In this document: positions 42,201-55,361 of the stretch, in pieces
Numbering within the stretch: the first letter of the stretch is position 1
Layout: every line of letters begins with the position of its first letter
Source: Morchella semilibera
Lineage: Eukaryota; Ascomycota; Pezizomycetes; Pezizales; Morchellaceae
Direction: 5' to 3'
Assembly (NCBI GenBank): GCA_009192285.1
Contig: CM018606.1
Location: 1,726,081-1,790,080 of the forward strand
DNA: 64,000 nucleotides
Program-made: the position numbers and the translations under genes
The notes under the pieces: model-generated
The model's input: only the letters and a program-made list of their open reading frames with translations
The model's database searches: none
What the model was told of the DNA's origin: nothing

Positions 42201-44445
42201 TAGGAATTGTTAGTCTTGGTGTAGACGGAGAATTCGGGGTATAGGGTCCATGATCCATTGATCTGGAGGTTCTCTCAATTTCCTCCAGGGGAGATTTCTG
42301 ACAGCTTTCTTTGATAACCTTCTACTTCAGTACCTGGGAGCCGATCTGGCTAGAATGATATGGAAACGGCTAGTGTAAGGGAGAGGCCCCAAATTGTGCC
42401 CTGAAGATCACCAGATCATACCAGACTCAACTGGGCCGGCCCGCACAGTCTAGCCCATGACGCAGGGTATGCAACTGTTAATATGGACTGTCAGTATAAA
42501 TTTGGCTATTTCCGTTTTTAGGTGAGCGCCGGAGGGGAGGCACTTGCTTGTTGTCTCGGTCAACGGGGTGCTTTTGGAGATCATGCGGGTACTTGCTCTA
42601 CGGGCAGGTTCCCTACAGCCGGGATTCTGGATATGTATCGGAGGGGAAGATAATTGTTAAGAAACCTTCAGATGGCTGATAGTATGATCATGATACTGTA
42701 GGCGTTGGGGGATTGGAAGGGTGTAAGCCGTGTGGCCTCAGGCCTACGCGTACAGCTCTGACAGTCTGTATATAGCGAAGTTCCGTGTGTGCAGTGCTTA
42801 AGCAAGGCCGTTACCGTTACCTGTTTCCTCCACACTCTTTTTCGATCTACGTGTCCACGTCTAAATAAGTAATTAGGGATGTGAGAAATTGCTGGTATAA
42901 AAGTAAGTACTTGTAAGTACTTAACCTACATGATGTAGTTACACGCGCCGTGGTATAATACGGGTATTTTCAAGGAGGTAAGTACATGTACATTTAGCTA
43001 TTATTAATATCGTTTCGCAATATGTATAATTAGATTGAGCGACACTCACTTGGTGAGTACAAGTAGATCTATATCTAGAGCAGAGTAAGTAGATTGCACG
43101 TACTGGTATTGTGTTGACTCCCACACATGTAGTATCACTATTATCAAGAATTGTCTACTGGTAGAGCAAAGCCATGTATGTACTTACATGTATCTACTTC
43201 ATGTATGTAGATACTGTTTTATGCGGGAATCCAAGATTACCTAGCCAGGTAGCAGCGCGTGTTAATCCCTGTCGCACGTGTATCTCTACATCTCTGCAAT
43301 GATTCGTGAAGATTAATGGGACTTAGCTGTGCTCTGCCCATTGTAGGTACCTACTGTTCTTGAGTGGGTGAAGTGCCTACATGTAGAGCAGAGTGGAGTA
43401 GGCCACAAAAAGCAAAAGAAGCACATACAGTCATTCAGCACATATTAGATGAGCGCATAATCCTTTCAACATCGTACATTACGACTATATCGGGGAGGGG
43501 TGGAGTAAGTGATGTCTCTTTTCTTATTTTAGGGCCCTTGAGGGGTCTTGGGAGGAAAGTATAGTGATAGGTTCTACACGTATGTAGAGAGGCGTGAGTG
43601 AATATACGGGCGACGGATTCGAGACACCTTGACAACTTCGCCTCCCTTGCTTGCTGCCCGTCCTTCCGTATTTCTCTCGGCTCTCTCCACCCTCTGACTG
43701 AACACCACAAGGAGCGTCATTGCAGCTGGCCCTCATCCCCTCCTACTTCACCCCCAGTCATCAATCCAACCGTAGTCGTCCGTTACCTCCTCCATTAAGC
43801 CCTTTCCCACTATCCCTTCCACCCCTTATACACTACGGTAACTTCTTCACCCCCCTCCCCCTCTTCCTCGGGTCACCTAGTATCTCTGGAAACCTTAGGA
43901 AGAAAAAAGAAGATAGAAGGAGGGTTTTTCACTACTCCTACGTTCCTTTCACGACTCATCGCGAAAATACAGCCAAATTCTGCAGGACCTTTCCGAATTA
44001 ATCGCCGACACTTTACCGAATTATCGTGGAATTGCGCATAATAGAGCCGAAGCCGGCTACTTTCAGCCTCGCGATTCTCTTGCTGTTTCACAACGACAAT
44101 AGTCCTCTCTATCGTGCTTTGTTAGGTTTATGGAAGGTTGCAATTGACATTATCGAAATCACTTCACTAAGTCTTTAAGGATCCGGCCGCTCTGTTTCGT
44201 TTAATCTTAGAATCTAGGCATAGCGCAACCCAGCTTGCTTAGCTCCAACACTCCAAACCCTCAAGAAATCTTGACCTCCGGATCACATTCGCTACCCCCA
44301 CCCCCGTCACCCGCTACCTACCCCTTTCTAGATCACGACTCTAGGTGGGAGAATCAACCTTGGATCAAACTATAGCAGCTCTTGATCGAGCTGGTGAAAT
44401 CGAGGCAACTGTGAGATAGGATTCGTTTACAAACAGAAAGGAATA
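39226..44445. other. 5.2-kb spacer
   Basis: No gene recognised in the largest intergenic gap but one. It contains an inverted-repeat element (39961-40120), several TACATGTA palindromes (39343, 42986, 43179, 43378), a telomere-like GGGTTAGGGTT at about 42160, and pyrimidine-rich DNA at 43720-43870 that may belong to the promoter or 5' UTR of the kinase gene. Confidence 0.6.
39961..40120. mobile_element. MITE-like hairpin with GGAAGACATCCYGTGGATATT ends
   Basis: GGAAGACATCCCGTGGATAT at 39964-39983 is matched inverted at 40098-40117 with one change (GGAAGACATCCTGTGGATAT). Arms of 21-25 bp enclose about 110 bp without coding sense. TSD not resolved. Confidence 0.6.
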
Positions 44446-47065
44446 ATGGAGGGTGATTTGAACCTCTCGCAAGCGCTAGGGGGCCTGCGAATTGCGAACC
44501 AGACAGAAGACTCACCTCCCCCGTCACCTCGTACAGGAACCTCGTCAAACTCAAACAATACCTCTACTATCCACATCCCAGATCTTCACTCTCTTTATTC
44601 CCACCAAAATTACTCCGCAAATTCACCAACAAGCAACGCGCCAGCTGGGGGCCAGTCTCCGAGCTCATCCTTTGTCGGGTCGCAACATTCAGTTCCACCG
44701 CCTCGCTCTACATACCCCCGCCTACTCCGCCATCAAGATCGAATTCTCAGTTCATCCCAGGACCATATCAATCCAATGCATCCTCCGGCTATCCTTCACA
44801 AAACGTGTCGTCATCTGCGTCAATCAATTCGAATCCTCAAATGTATCCCGACTATGCTCGCATGACTCGTGAGCCCTCGCGAGGATCTTTGTCAGGTCCC
44901 TCTGGAGCAGCTTCCAGGCAGACGCAAAGAGAGCGTTCCAACACAGACAGGTCCTACCGTCAATCCCACCCAACAGGTCCGTACCCCCCTCGTATAGGAA
45001 GCAGCAGGGGAATTCCACTCCCAGGAAGATCCGGTGGAGAAGAAGGAGTAGGAGGAGTAGGAGGAGTAGTAGTAGGAGGAGGAGGAGGAGGAATGTACAA
45101 CGAGAATGGGCCTCTCGCGAGTAGTGATGAATGGAAGGAAAAGGGTGCGGCTTTGGGGATCCAAAGGGATGTCGATGCTAACGGGAACACGGTAACACGT
45201 GTAGTGAAGAAAGGGGTTAAAGATTTCAACTTTGGGAGGCCTTTGGGGGAGGGAAGTTACAGTACTGTACGTTTAGAATTTCGAGGAACATTGGGAATTT
45301 TGCTCTCTTTTGGCTGATAATGTCATAGGTTGTTGCTGCCACCGATCGAACAACACTGAAGGAATACGCCATCAAAGTCCTTGATAAACGACACATCATC
45401 AAGGAAAAAAAGGTCAAATACGTCAATATTGAAAAAAATACCCTGAATAGGTTGGGAGAACATCCGGGAGTGGTACGATTGTATTATACATTTCAAGACG
45501 AGAGAAGTTTGTATTTTGTGCTAGATCTTGCGGCGGGTGGTGAGCTCTTAGGTTTCCTGAAAAGGGTACGTTATAAATCCGTGCATTGTTTTATCTCAGT
45601 AGAGCTAATTAGTTTTAAAGATGACTACTTTCGATGAGGAGTGCACCCGGTATTATTCCGCACAAATTTTGGACACAATTGAATATATGCATACAAAGGG
45701 CGTTATTCATCGCGATTTAAAGCCAGAAAATGTACTCCTCGACGACCAGATGCACGTCAAGATAACGGATTTTGGAACCGCCAAAATTCTTGATCCACCT
45801 GAAAGGGCAGGGGATGGGACGAATGGCGATTCGGCTAATGGTACAGGTTCATATCCTAATGACCAAACAGAAGGTGATGATCAGAAAGCAAATTCATTTG
45901 TGGGGACGGCGGAATATGTTTCTCCGGAACTTCTGAATTACAAGGCAGCTTGTAAGGCTTCCGATTTGTGGGCTTTTGGGTGTATAGTCTTTCAGTTACT
46001 TTCTGGACGACCACCTTTCAAGGCGGGGAATGAATATCAAACGTTCCAAAAAATTGTCAGTCTGGATTACGAATTTCCTAAAGGGTTTCCCCCAGTAGCT
46101 AAGGATCTGGTTGAAAGATTGTTAGTATTGGACCCTGCGAAAAGGCTAAGCATAGAACACATCAAGAACCACGAATTCTTTGAGGGAGTTGAGTGGGGCC
46201 GAAAACTTTGGAAACAGAAGGCACCAAGGCTAAAGCCGTACGTTCCACCGCCCACAGAGACAAAAATAATCAAACTTGACGATTATGCCTCTGCATCTAA
46301 CTCTTCATCTCACCGGAATGGGGGATCATCGAATGGAGGAGCTCCGGGTTCTAGACCCCAGCCTCCTCGTGTTATCACTGAACTGGCACCACCGAGCCAG
46401 CTTGATATTGAATGGTCTCCTGTTTTGACTAGGTCCAATGAGAGGATATTGAAGCTGGGTAACGCTGTTGTACACACTAGTCCGGCACCTCATTCTCCGG
46501 ATGGAAAGGGGGGTGTTAATAGTCATGCAGAAGCACCTAAAAAGTTTTCTCGGTTTTTTACTGGCGGGAACAACAGCAAGAAACGACAAAGATTGGTGAT
46601 GATTACAACCTGCGCCAGGGTCATCGTTGCGGCCTCGGGTGGTGACAAAAAAATGAAGATGGAAATCAACCTACAAGGGCCGGGCACTGTGGCAAGGAAG
46701 GTTACTGATAGCACTTGGGCTATCGATACTGTAAGACCTATCAAAGAACTGATTGGTGGATGAATAAATAACTAATTGGTATTCAACAGCGCGACAAAAC
46801 ATATACTTTTGAAGATCCAAAGACCTCAGCAAGCGAGTGGCTTGAAACAATAGAGCGTTCTCGGGAAATTGCTAGTGCAAATCATCCACCAGATGACAGC
46901 TTTATGGCTAGCACATTATCTAGTCCTTCATCTACCCTTACTCTTGAGGCAATAACTAGTCATTCACACCAGCAAGCACGCGGTCCTGGCGATAGTGGTG
47001 ACGGGCGAACAAACAAAAGATTCTCGAAAAGAAACTCTCGACACGGTTTAGCAGCGGTATTTTGA
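44446..47065 (+). CDS. PDK1/Pkh-type AGC protein kinase with C-terminal PH-like domain
   Basis: Exons are 44446-45266, 45329-45565, 45621-46730 and 46790-47065. The kinase domain is complete: FNFGRPLGEGSYSTVVAATD (glycine loop), EYAIKVLDKRHI (VAIK Lys), VIHRDLKPENVLLDD, ITDFGTAK, FVGTAEYVSPELL, SDLWAFGCIVFQLLSG. LDLAAGGELLGFLKR plus FDEECTRYYSAQI is typical of PDK1/Pkh1/Pkh2. The C-terminal part (RLVMITTCARVIVAASGGDK, then TYTFEDPKTSASEWLETIER) matches the PDK1 PH-like region. The family phosphorylates activation loops of AGC kinases (Ypk, Pkc, Sch9) downstream of sphingolipid signals. The Ser/Pro-rich N-terminus changes frame near 44700-44720 (SVPPPRST in one frame, YIPPPTPPSRSNSQ in the next). 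A small indel, an unrecognised intron, or a downstream ATG at 44841 as true start would each explain this. Confidence 0.87.
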
Positions 47066-50000
47066 CAATTACGAGCGAGGAATTGAAGGGATATTTGTCC
47101 AGTGTGTATCACTGGAGGGACTTTCGAGAAAAAATGTTGATATATGCCTTTTCTCATTCTGTACTTTTTTTTTTTACTGGGCTTGGCGTGGTGTCAGTAT
47201 TGCTGGTTGCTCTGGAACGGTGGGATATGGCAAACGCTGCTGTCAAAGATATCATTGCAGGGTGATTTGAGTACATTTCTTTTGATTTTTTGCGTGATCT
47301 CTCTTTTGTTAGAGGTTATTTGCTACCTCTACCACTACCCTTAGTGCCCTTAGGATCTGTGTTCATTACTCGATCTGCTGCACCCCCGGGCGCTTTACAT
47401 CTATCTTGCATATTTTTGATATTTTTGTTCCCCTCGACACTGTGAGATTTGGTAAGGATAGTACAGGTGGTTTTTTTATATCCTTTTTTATTCTTATATC
47501 TACTTTTTAGGAGCACGGGTTACCTTTTTCATGATTTCAGTACTTCATTGATCTCTTTCCTTAATTTCCATACTCACAGACTGAGTCTCTCATTCGTTTG
47601 TTATCCACTGTCTGTTTTCTCTCTCCCTTTTTTTTTTTTTTTTCTTCTTTTTTACCTCTTACAAAAGCATCATTGTGGATCGAGTTTGCTATCCTTATTA
47701 GATGTTCATTGTTCGTTCTTGCTCATTTTCATCTCGTTAGTACAGCTATTTATCCGTCCATCCAGCCTGGGAGTTTTATTTATTTATTTCCTTGATTCTA
47801 TTCTGGGGGTTCATTTCAATTTTCTGCTATAAATGCGTTATAAACGCCTCATTCACCACTCGGTTTCCTTTGTGGATTCATGTATTCGCCGATGCGATGA
47901 TTCTAGGAATAGGAATTTAGTTCTTACTCTTGGGTTTATTACGTGTAGTATTACGTATACCGTAGCCTCCGTTAGGAGAGTGGGAATAATGGAAGGATTC
48001 ATCTTCAGCATGCTGTGCTTTAGAGTACCTTATTGTGGTTGTCTCCTTATTTTTTGTTTGCTAGAACAGTGGCGGAATGTACTACACTTAATTATGTGGC
48101 ATTCGTATCTATTTCGCCAAGCCCTCGAGCAGTTACTAATGTCCCAGACGGTAGATATTAATACTACATGTAGTAAGTTCTATATTGGAACGTAATGAAA
48201 ATGTGTACTTTATACTACGGCACCCAAAGTAAGTAGGAGATATTTATTTCCGGCTGATATCATCTCTGGATACTGGTACCTAACCTGACTTGATATGGTC
48301 ACCCTACATAAGAAATACATTTATAACTTCTATTTGACCCGTGGGGGGGGGGGGGGTGCTAGGGTAAAAGGTGGCCTTCCAATAAGGATTGACCCTTGTC
48401 ATATTCTTTACCATTTTGTTTCATTTCATCCTCGGACCTCGATCTTGACAGAGGTCAACCATGAGGCATTTCTATTTTAAAAACGGCAGAAACCTCTTGT
48501 GTGCGCATACCTGGAAAAATATCATTGGATCATTTCGTCAAATCCTCAACGGCACAGCACGGCGCGAGGGACGAGTGATCGCTCATGAGGCACAGCAGAC
48601 GTTTATCCCAGCAAGCCTCGTTGAGAGATGCATGCAGCTACGTCACTATTACCCGTGCATAGATACTGGGTGTCTTTTGGTTCTATTAATAAGGAGATGG
48701 ATATCGAACTGGATTGGGACTCCCAGGAGCCGGCAGGTAAACCGGGGTTCTAATTGGGCTGTAAACCCAGCCTCGCATGGTAGAGTACTTGTATGGCTCG
48801 ATCGATGCAGGTTGAGGGCCAGAGGTTGGGTGTTCACGATTGGATAGGTGCGGGACGGTTTAATGCATTTGAGTAGGGATCCGTGTATCTGCGGCCGCGG
48901 CACTCGAAGGGTCTGGGTCTGATGTCACTTCGTTACTTTTTTTGATGATATCCTACAAACCTATTGTTCAGAGGAAGACAAAGCCCTAAATACTTAAGAA
49001 TATGCAGATAATCAGATCTATCTTCATCTTAAAAGCGTGCACGTGAGTTACATAATGCGGATGTAATCCTACAAGAGCCTAACTATTATATGTAGCTTTC
49101 ACGTCCCCTACGTGTATCCTTTGATCGACTTCCTACTTTTCTATTCACTCCGTTATCATCATTAGTATTGGGATTCACCACCTTCACGCTGTCAATTTCT
49201 TTGGCGGAGGTAGGTCCTGCCTGTACTTGAGGTGGAGTTTATTGTCCCAACCGCACTGGCAACCATACTATCGCGAGACAATACTTAACTTCACCGCAAG
49301 TACATTTATAGAGATTAACAATAGAGATTAACATAGCGGGGTAGATCGAGATTTACAATAGGGATACGTGCTTGAATACGATACGGAGTGGAGGGGTAGT
49401 AATGCGAAGACATCACCTCGAATTCTATCAGCAAGATACCCCCGCATGCGTCCCCCGGGGTTTTTGTTTCTGCACGGATTTGCCTGGTTTTCTAAAAAAA
49501 AAAAAAAAAAAAAGCTTCAACGTTAACTGTATATTCCTGAAGCCTTGACCCAGGCACTTGAGCGGAACGTTTAAACATCTGACTCTAATCGGTTTCTTGT
49601 GTAGGTAGTAGGTAATAAGGTGGCTCGTCCTCGAGAGAAATTTTGTCGACGGCTTTGAATGACTTAAGACTCCGGTGTTCTTGGCGCCCTTTAAGGGATT
49701 TCTATCAAGTGCTGGGGAAGGAAAACTGGAAATTGGCTATTTCTTTAGTGAGTTACCATGGGAGGGGTGTATAGGGTGCTCGCCGCTCTTTTGTATACCC
49801 AAGCAAGGGACATGTCTGCTCATATTATCGTATATCAACCTCTCTAGATGCGCCCACCCCCACTGTGATCGATAATTTAAGAGCGGTTCTTAGGAAGACA
49901 TGCTGATACATCATGCAACAGTATATATAATATACCCCAGGGTTTTACCTCTGGTGGTGCATGGTGTGAGGGGGTGGATCATTAAGCAATATCGGAAACC

Positions 50001-50826
50001 CGGAATGCCGTACGAGTGTCCTCAAGAAGCAAGCTTTTGCCAAGTTCAGGGGAGGTCTTTCCCTTCAGTATGATCTGGGGGGCGAGCTAGCAAGTCTAAA
50101 ACTCAATTTTGTTCGACGATTATGGTTAACTCTAGGTATTTTCTCGGTAGCGGTTATTTACCCTTGCAATTGGAATGAAAATTAAGCCGTGTTCCTGACT
50201 CATTTCAAGCGTTGGTGGCAAGGGGCGTCCAATTGAGGAAGGTATATAGGATATGGGTTTAAATTCTCCTTTCCCTCTTTTTATAGGACTGGTGAGATGT
50301 GATGATGCTTATCGGCAGAGGGGACACGAGAACAATATCAGACGACTTTAGGTGCCTACAGACACTAATTGGCCTCTAACGTACACGAAAAGAGGTTGAA
50401 TACGAAGAAGAGATCCCCTCCTAGACCCGCAAACCTGGTTATTGGTACCTAGTGAAAGTCCTAATTGATCACTACTGAAAGAGTCACACTTTATTAGTGA
50501 ACCCTATGCAAGCGCCCCTGTCTCGGCTGCGTCGGACCTCTCACCTCCCTTTCCTGGATGGGTAAATGATCAAATATTAAGCTTGCATCAGTAGTACTAT
50601 CACAAAGATATGTATAAAATCTGTATCATTTCCTCCTCTTTTTGCCTTTCTCCCCCTATCGAACTTTCAGTAGTCTCACTCGTTCTTTTGACAGACAACC
50701 TTTCGGTCCGATCTTCCCCACACTCGTTTTTACAAAACAAATCTGCGTTTAATTATCGCAATACATTCGTTAATTAATAAATCAATTGCACCCGCAATTA
50801 TCTAGTATATAAATCAATCCTCCAAA
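47066..50826. other. 3.8-kb spacer
   Basis: T-rich DNA to about 47.8 kb, probably the kinase 3' region. G run of 14 nt at 48343-48356; A run of about 21 nt at 49494-49514. A 128-codon ORF at 48461-48847 has no recognisable features. A TATA-like TGTATAAAATC lies near 50609, about 215 bp before the surface-protein gene. No repeat element was resolved. Confidence 0.55.
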
Positions 50827-51663
50827 ATGCAGTACCGCATCTCAACCCTCGTTGCCCTCTTCTCCGCCACCACCGCCCTTGCATACCTCGACTGCGGCGG
50901 TGGGCGTGCACCCCCCAAGACCACTGTCCCAGGCTGCCCCGGATACGTCGACCCGGCAACTGTGGTCCCTACCTCAACCGCCCTTTCCACTCCCGACGAT
51001 AGTTACACTTATGTATACACCACCACCACTGCCACTTCCAACAGCCACAGTAGTGTATACACCACTACCAGGGCCACCACTGCCAGCAGCTCCCACATCA
51101 CCGACCAGCCCGAGGTTGAGGTAGACTCCAACCAATACTACACCATGTACGAGGACCCTGACGCAGTTAGTGGCTGTAACTGCAGAGGATATCTCTGCCA
51201 ATATGCGACTGCTGGCTGTGTGAACCTTGACGCCTCCAGCACGATCACCGCAAACCCTGGATGGGAGACTCAGAGCTTTGACCCCGAGAGTTACTACTCA
51301 TACATCCGCACCGCATCATCCGCCGCTGGTGGAGAGCTCTCAATCGACGGTTATAGGATCGAGCTAGTTACGGCCATCCCTAGCTCCCTCATCTATGAGA
51401 GTGGCTCTAAGACACAGCAGGCCTCCACAACCGCAACTGGATCCGCCACTGGATCTGGATCTACTGCTGCTGCTGCCACCACAATGGCAACTTCTACGAT
51501 CTCCGCATCCTCCTCCCAGGCTGCTTCAAACTCCTCCTCCAATGGAACTGCCTCCGCGACTGGGGCGCTCGTTGCAAGCACCAACTCGGCCTCCACCATC
51601 TCCGGAATGGCCAGCATGGCTGCCCTGTTGATTTCTGGAGCCGCGGCTATTGTTATGTTGTAA
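50827..51663 (+). CDS. Secreted Ser/Thr-rich, probably GPI-anchored surface protein
   Basis: A 278-aa single-exon ORF. An N-terminal signal peptide (MQYRISTLVALFSATTALA) is followed by a Cys-containing segment (YLDCGGGRAPPKTTVPGCPG), a Thr/Ser/Tyr-rich stretch with a repeated VYTTT motif (residues about 62-85), and a central block with four Cys (GCNCRGYLCQYATAGC, about 117-132). A Ser/Thr/Ala-rich stalk and a hydrophobic C-terminal tail (MASMAALLISGAAAIVML) preceded by a small-residue omega-type region fit GPI attachment. Such proteins are usually heavily O-glycosylated cell-wall or plasma-membrane mannoproteins. No known domain could be named. Codon use is strongly C-ending, unlike the surrounding AT-rich spacer, consistent with good expression. 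Confidence 0.8.
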   Translation: MQYRISTLVALFSATTALAYLDCGGGRAPPKTTVPGCPGYVDPATVVPTSTALSTPDDSYTYVYTTTTATSNSHSSVYTTTRATTASSSHITDQPEVEVDSNQYYTMYEDPDAVSGCNCRGYLCQYATAGCVNLDASSTITANPGWETQSFDPESYYSYIRTASSAAGGELSIDGYRIELVTAIPSSLIYESGSKTQQASTTATGSATGSGSTAAAATTMATSTISASSSQAASNSSSNGTASATGALVASTNSASTISGMASMAALLISGAAAIVML

Positions 51664-53006
51664 TCACACGATGTGTATAGGGCTATGATCTGAGGCGGGA
51701 GTATGGGGGATAGGTGTTAGCGTTATTTTTTTTAATGAGATGGATTGATTTTTTTGGATGCCTTAATGTTGATATTTGGCTTTTGGTTAGCTCTTGGTTA
51801 TGCGTTCAAATCTACATGTACATACAATTGAAGCCTAGCTTATATGCATGTATTTATTTATCACGTATAGTTGAACTCTCGGGAAAAAGAATATCGGCAG
51901 CATTCTTTTGGGAACAGTTTAAGGCTTGTGGTGAGTAGAGCAGTACGGGTGATATTACATGCAGTTGTGCATATACCCTGCCATCAACACCGTGGTCTCT
52001 TCTCCCCCCGCTATGGGTAATAAATACAGACTTGTTATTGAACTAAATGTGTCTATTCTCTGATTTGGGCTGTGGGGATTAGGATTATGTAGGTTGGGGG
52101 GGATAGGGTTACTTTCGACCCTAACCCTGAGAAATTAAGGGTCCGTTTGGTAACGGGGTCGACCTGTGGGGAATGAATCCTGACTCACTGAAAGGTTTTG
52201 AGTGTCCGACACCACATTCTGCCCGGTATAAAAAGCCAACCAAAGCCAAGGGGGGGGGGAGGGGGGAGAAAAAAACTCGACTTCTAACACAAGATCTGGC
52301 TAACTACATCATGTACCATGCATGACCTACTAAATATAAATAGTAAGTACATGTAGGTAACTACCTACCTTTCTAGAAAGCAACTTTTCCTCTCTACAGA
52401 ACATAAGTACTTAAACTAACCCGTTGGATACACCATAAGTCCATCACAACCTAAACCGCCAGGTTTAAATGCTCCATCTACTAATCCCTAATTTTAGCCT
52501 ACTCACTAGCTGCTATGCTAGCGCTCGGTCGGTTCTGGTGGTGTTGGGGCGGGGTGGAGGGTGTTGGCTTTCAGATACAGGAGTCTGCATTTAGGGTTGG
52601 GGTTGTTGTTGGGTGGAGTACCTAAATGGGGGCGGAGGGTATGGCGGTCAGGGTTGGGGTTTGCAAGGGCGATTGATAATCCATGACTGAGGAGCCAACC
52701 CCGGATGATGACCCATGCGGTAGCAGGTGATTATCAAGTAGTAGTAATATCTTTTGGTCTTTTTCTCCATCACATACATACTCACTGGACTAGCACCACA
52801 TCATAGCTTTATTCATGGTACCAGGCTGGTATAGAGCAAATCATGGAAGAGGAAATAACCAAGTCCTATTGGATTTATTAATTTATGGGTAGCAAACATC
52901 TAATATACAAGGAAGTCAATATAACAGCATCTAATAATTCCGTATCTAAACCTCCCATCCAGCCGGGTGACACCCCATGATTCCCCCAACACAACCCAAG
53001 CCCACC
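51664..53006. other. Spacer between the surface protein and the OPT transporter
   Basis: No gene. TACATGTA at 51815 and 52349, G-rich DNA near 52250-52268, telomere-like ACCCTAACCCT at about 52118, and at 52138 a GGGTCCGTTTGGTAAC sequence resembling one end of the Tourist-like MITEs, without a partner end. Confidence 0.55.
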
Positions 53007-55361
53007 CTACAAGTGAGGCACCCCCGCCGCCGCCATCCCCAAGGTCACAACGCTCGCCACACCCTCCCCCAATATCAACCCGCTCGCAACCACTACCAAC
53101 TCCGTCTCCCAGCGCCTGTCCCCCACCACCAAGCCACCCCACCACCCACAACCCTCGCCAGCGTAAAACTGGGTACGTTATACATTCCCACTGCGACGGC
53201 GATCCCACCGGGTACCCATTCCCTCCACCTATTTCCATTCAACCCCCACCCCCTAGCAACTGTCGCCGCGGTCCCCGCCGCCCCAGCCACACACGCCGCC
53301 ATCCACGCCCCCTTCGGCAGTCCCTCCCCGCTCACCAGCCGTGCGCAGTCGACCCACACATATGCCGTCGGCACCTGGAACAGCTCCCCCGGCACGGGAT
53401 ACACACTCGTATACAGCCTATAAACGGCAGCTGAGACCACAGCGCCCGCCACGCTGCCCACCAACTGTCCCGCAAATTGCGCGCGCGGCGAGGCACGAAG
53501 GATGTAGCCCGTCTTGAGGTCCTGCATGATGTCGCCGGCCTGCTGGGCACCGGCCTCCGAGATGGCGCCGGCAACGAGGTTGGTGAGGACGTTGGGGGTC
53601 AGAAGAGCGAAGAGAAGCTGGGTGAGCTTGCTGATTCCCGATACGGGGTTGAGGTCCGTCTGGCCTAGGGCGCGTACTCCCATGATTGAGAGGAGGAGGG
53701 CGAGGGTGAAGGCTGTTAGGGTGGCGGGGAGAGGCACAGTGGGAAAGACATAAGAGGTCGAGAGGATACAGAGGAGGCCGGAAAAGAACAGGCCAATGAT
53801 CACGGTACGGTTCGAGACTAGGTGGGAGGGTGGGAGCTCTTCTTCTTCGCCGTCGCCCGAGGAGGGGTGAGTAGTCTTGTGGGAGCGCCGGTGATGGACA
53901 GTCCCGGAGACGGATTCATAGCTGCTATTCAGCGCGCCCTCCTCCTCACCCTCCTCACCGCCCTGCAACAATCTCTGATATGCGCCCGCTCCCCCACTCC
54001 GCCGGCGCACACTCATAACACCCCTCACCCCCCATTCCACCATCAGCCCGCCCAGCGACACCACACTATCGCTGAGCATAATCGCCAGACTGACCCACAC
54101 AATCCAGCCTCTACTACCCTTGACCCAATCATCCACGGGCCCCGGTGCCCAGCCCTTATGCTTCGCCAAGGGCGACAACACGCCCCAGCCCACAACCGCA
54201 CCAAGCAGCATGTGCATCGTCGTCGCCGTCCCCATGATGATGCCCTGTCCGACATATGCCGGGCTGGGGTTCAGCGCCCAGAGCCACTCCGTGGCGAGCC
54301 CGCGCCCAAAGACCGGGAGATTTCGGAGCACGGGGACGAAGTAGGAGAGCAGCGTGTATGTCGCGCTGACGCCGAATGCGTAGCTCAGCATGCGCGTCTG
54401 CGCCTTCCAGTTACGGTTACGCCCCGTGGTGCCTTCAGCCCCAGGCCCAGCCCCGGCGACACCTCCGGATGTAGCGCCGCGGGCATGAGTCTCCTTCCCG
54501 TGCAGCACGGCAATCATAAGCGCCGTCGCTGTGCCGCTCGGGAATGGGAGCTTCTCGCGTACAATGACCTGCCTACGCAGGGGCACGGCAAAGAACACGC
54601 CAAAGAAGGCAACGCCGAGCGACCACAGGATGAGCTTCGGGACCGGGATGTGCAGCGGGCCGCCTTCAGCAGGTGTAAGGAGTGTTTCGAGGGCCGGGAT
54701 GACGCCGACAAAACCTGCCGAGAGGGGCATGGAGCCTACTGCGACAGCTACGGTCTGCACGAGCACTATACGGGAGTGTGAGTTGGCCGACTGGCTCTGG
54801 GAGGGGAGGAGGAGGACGGTATACCGTTCTCAGTGGGCGTGAATGGGTAAGACAGGTGCGCGGAGAAGGTCTTGAAGAGCGCAAACCCGATCAGGGAGGA
54901 GGGCATGGACATCATTGACACCCAGCCGGCTACAATAATAATAGGTATGTTTAGTTTCGATTTCTATTTTCCTTTTTCCATGTTCACATCTACGGTATGC
55001 CCCCCCGCGTGTGCGCCCCACGGGAGGAGGAAAACTAACTCTGTAGGCCAAAATACATATTCGAGAAGTTCACGATAGTTCCCACAAGCACGCCGACGAC
55101 GACCGCGCGCGTCGTGAACTGGCGCGCGTCTAGCTTCTCACCGTCATCTTCTTCGCCGGTAATGGTGTGCTGGTCCGGGGGATGAGACGCAAGGTTCGAC
55201 ATTTCGACGTCACTGTGGACCAGGACCTGTGGTGGCGGTGACGATGGGTGATGGAGGTGTGGGTCAGGGGGATGGGAGTGAGAACGAACGGGAGTAGGAG
55301 AAGAAGGGATAGGAGGAGAAGGAGGAGGAGGAAGAAGAGGGGGGGCAGACTCGAACTCCAT
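53007..55361 (-). CDS. OPT-family oligopeptide/metal-chelate transporter with C-terminal frame break
   Basis: Exons 55361-55040, 54929-54825 and from 54765 downward. After a Pro/Ser-rich cytosolic N-terminus, OPT motifs are clear: FTTRAVVVGVLVGTIVNFSN, MYFGLQTGWVSMMSMPSSLI, PFTPTENVLVQTVAVAVGSM, LPFPSGTATALMIAVLHG, and near the end VGMYNVPSFTLARVVGGGV. The family moves small peptides or metal chelates by proton symport across the plasma or vacuolar membrane. Read literally, the frame ends at 53093 (699 aa). One frame over, the sequence continues with typical OPT residues DRRWETELVVVASGLILGEG and VASVVTLGMAAAGVPHL to a stop at 53007-53009. The switch lies at a run of five C on the plus strand (53120-53124). 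One base is effectively missing there, removing the last membrane helix. Confidence 0.85.

Noticed and set aside
48461-48847. 128-aa ORF downstream of the kinase gene
   Set aside because: There is no domain, signal or repeat, and the composition is that of surrounding spacer; not supportable as a gene.
52138-52170. GGGTCCGTTTGGTAAC as a third Tourist-like MITE
   Set aside because: Only one end is visible; no inverted partner or matching target duplication was found downstream.
53822-54781. 319-aa plus-strand ORF over the OPT gene
   Set aside because: It is antisense to OPT motifs that are clearly conserved on the minus strand.
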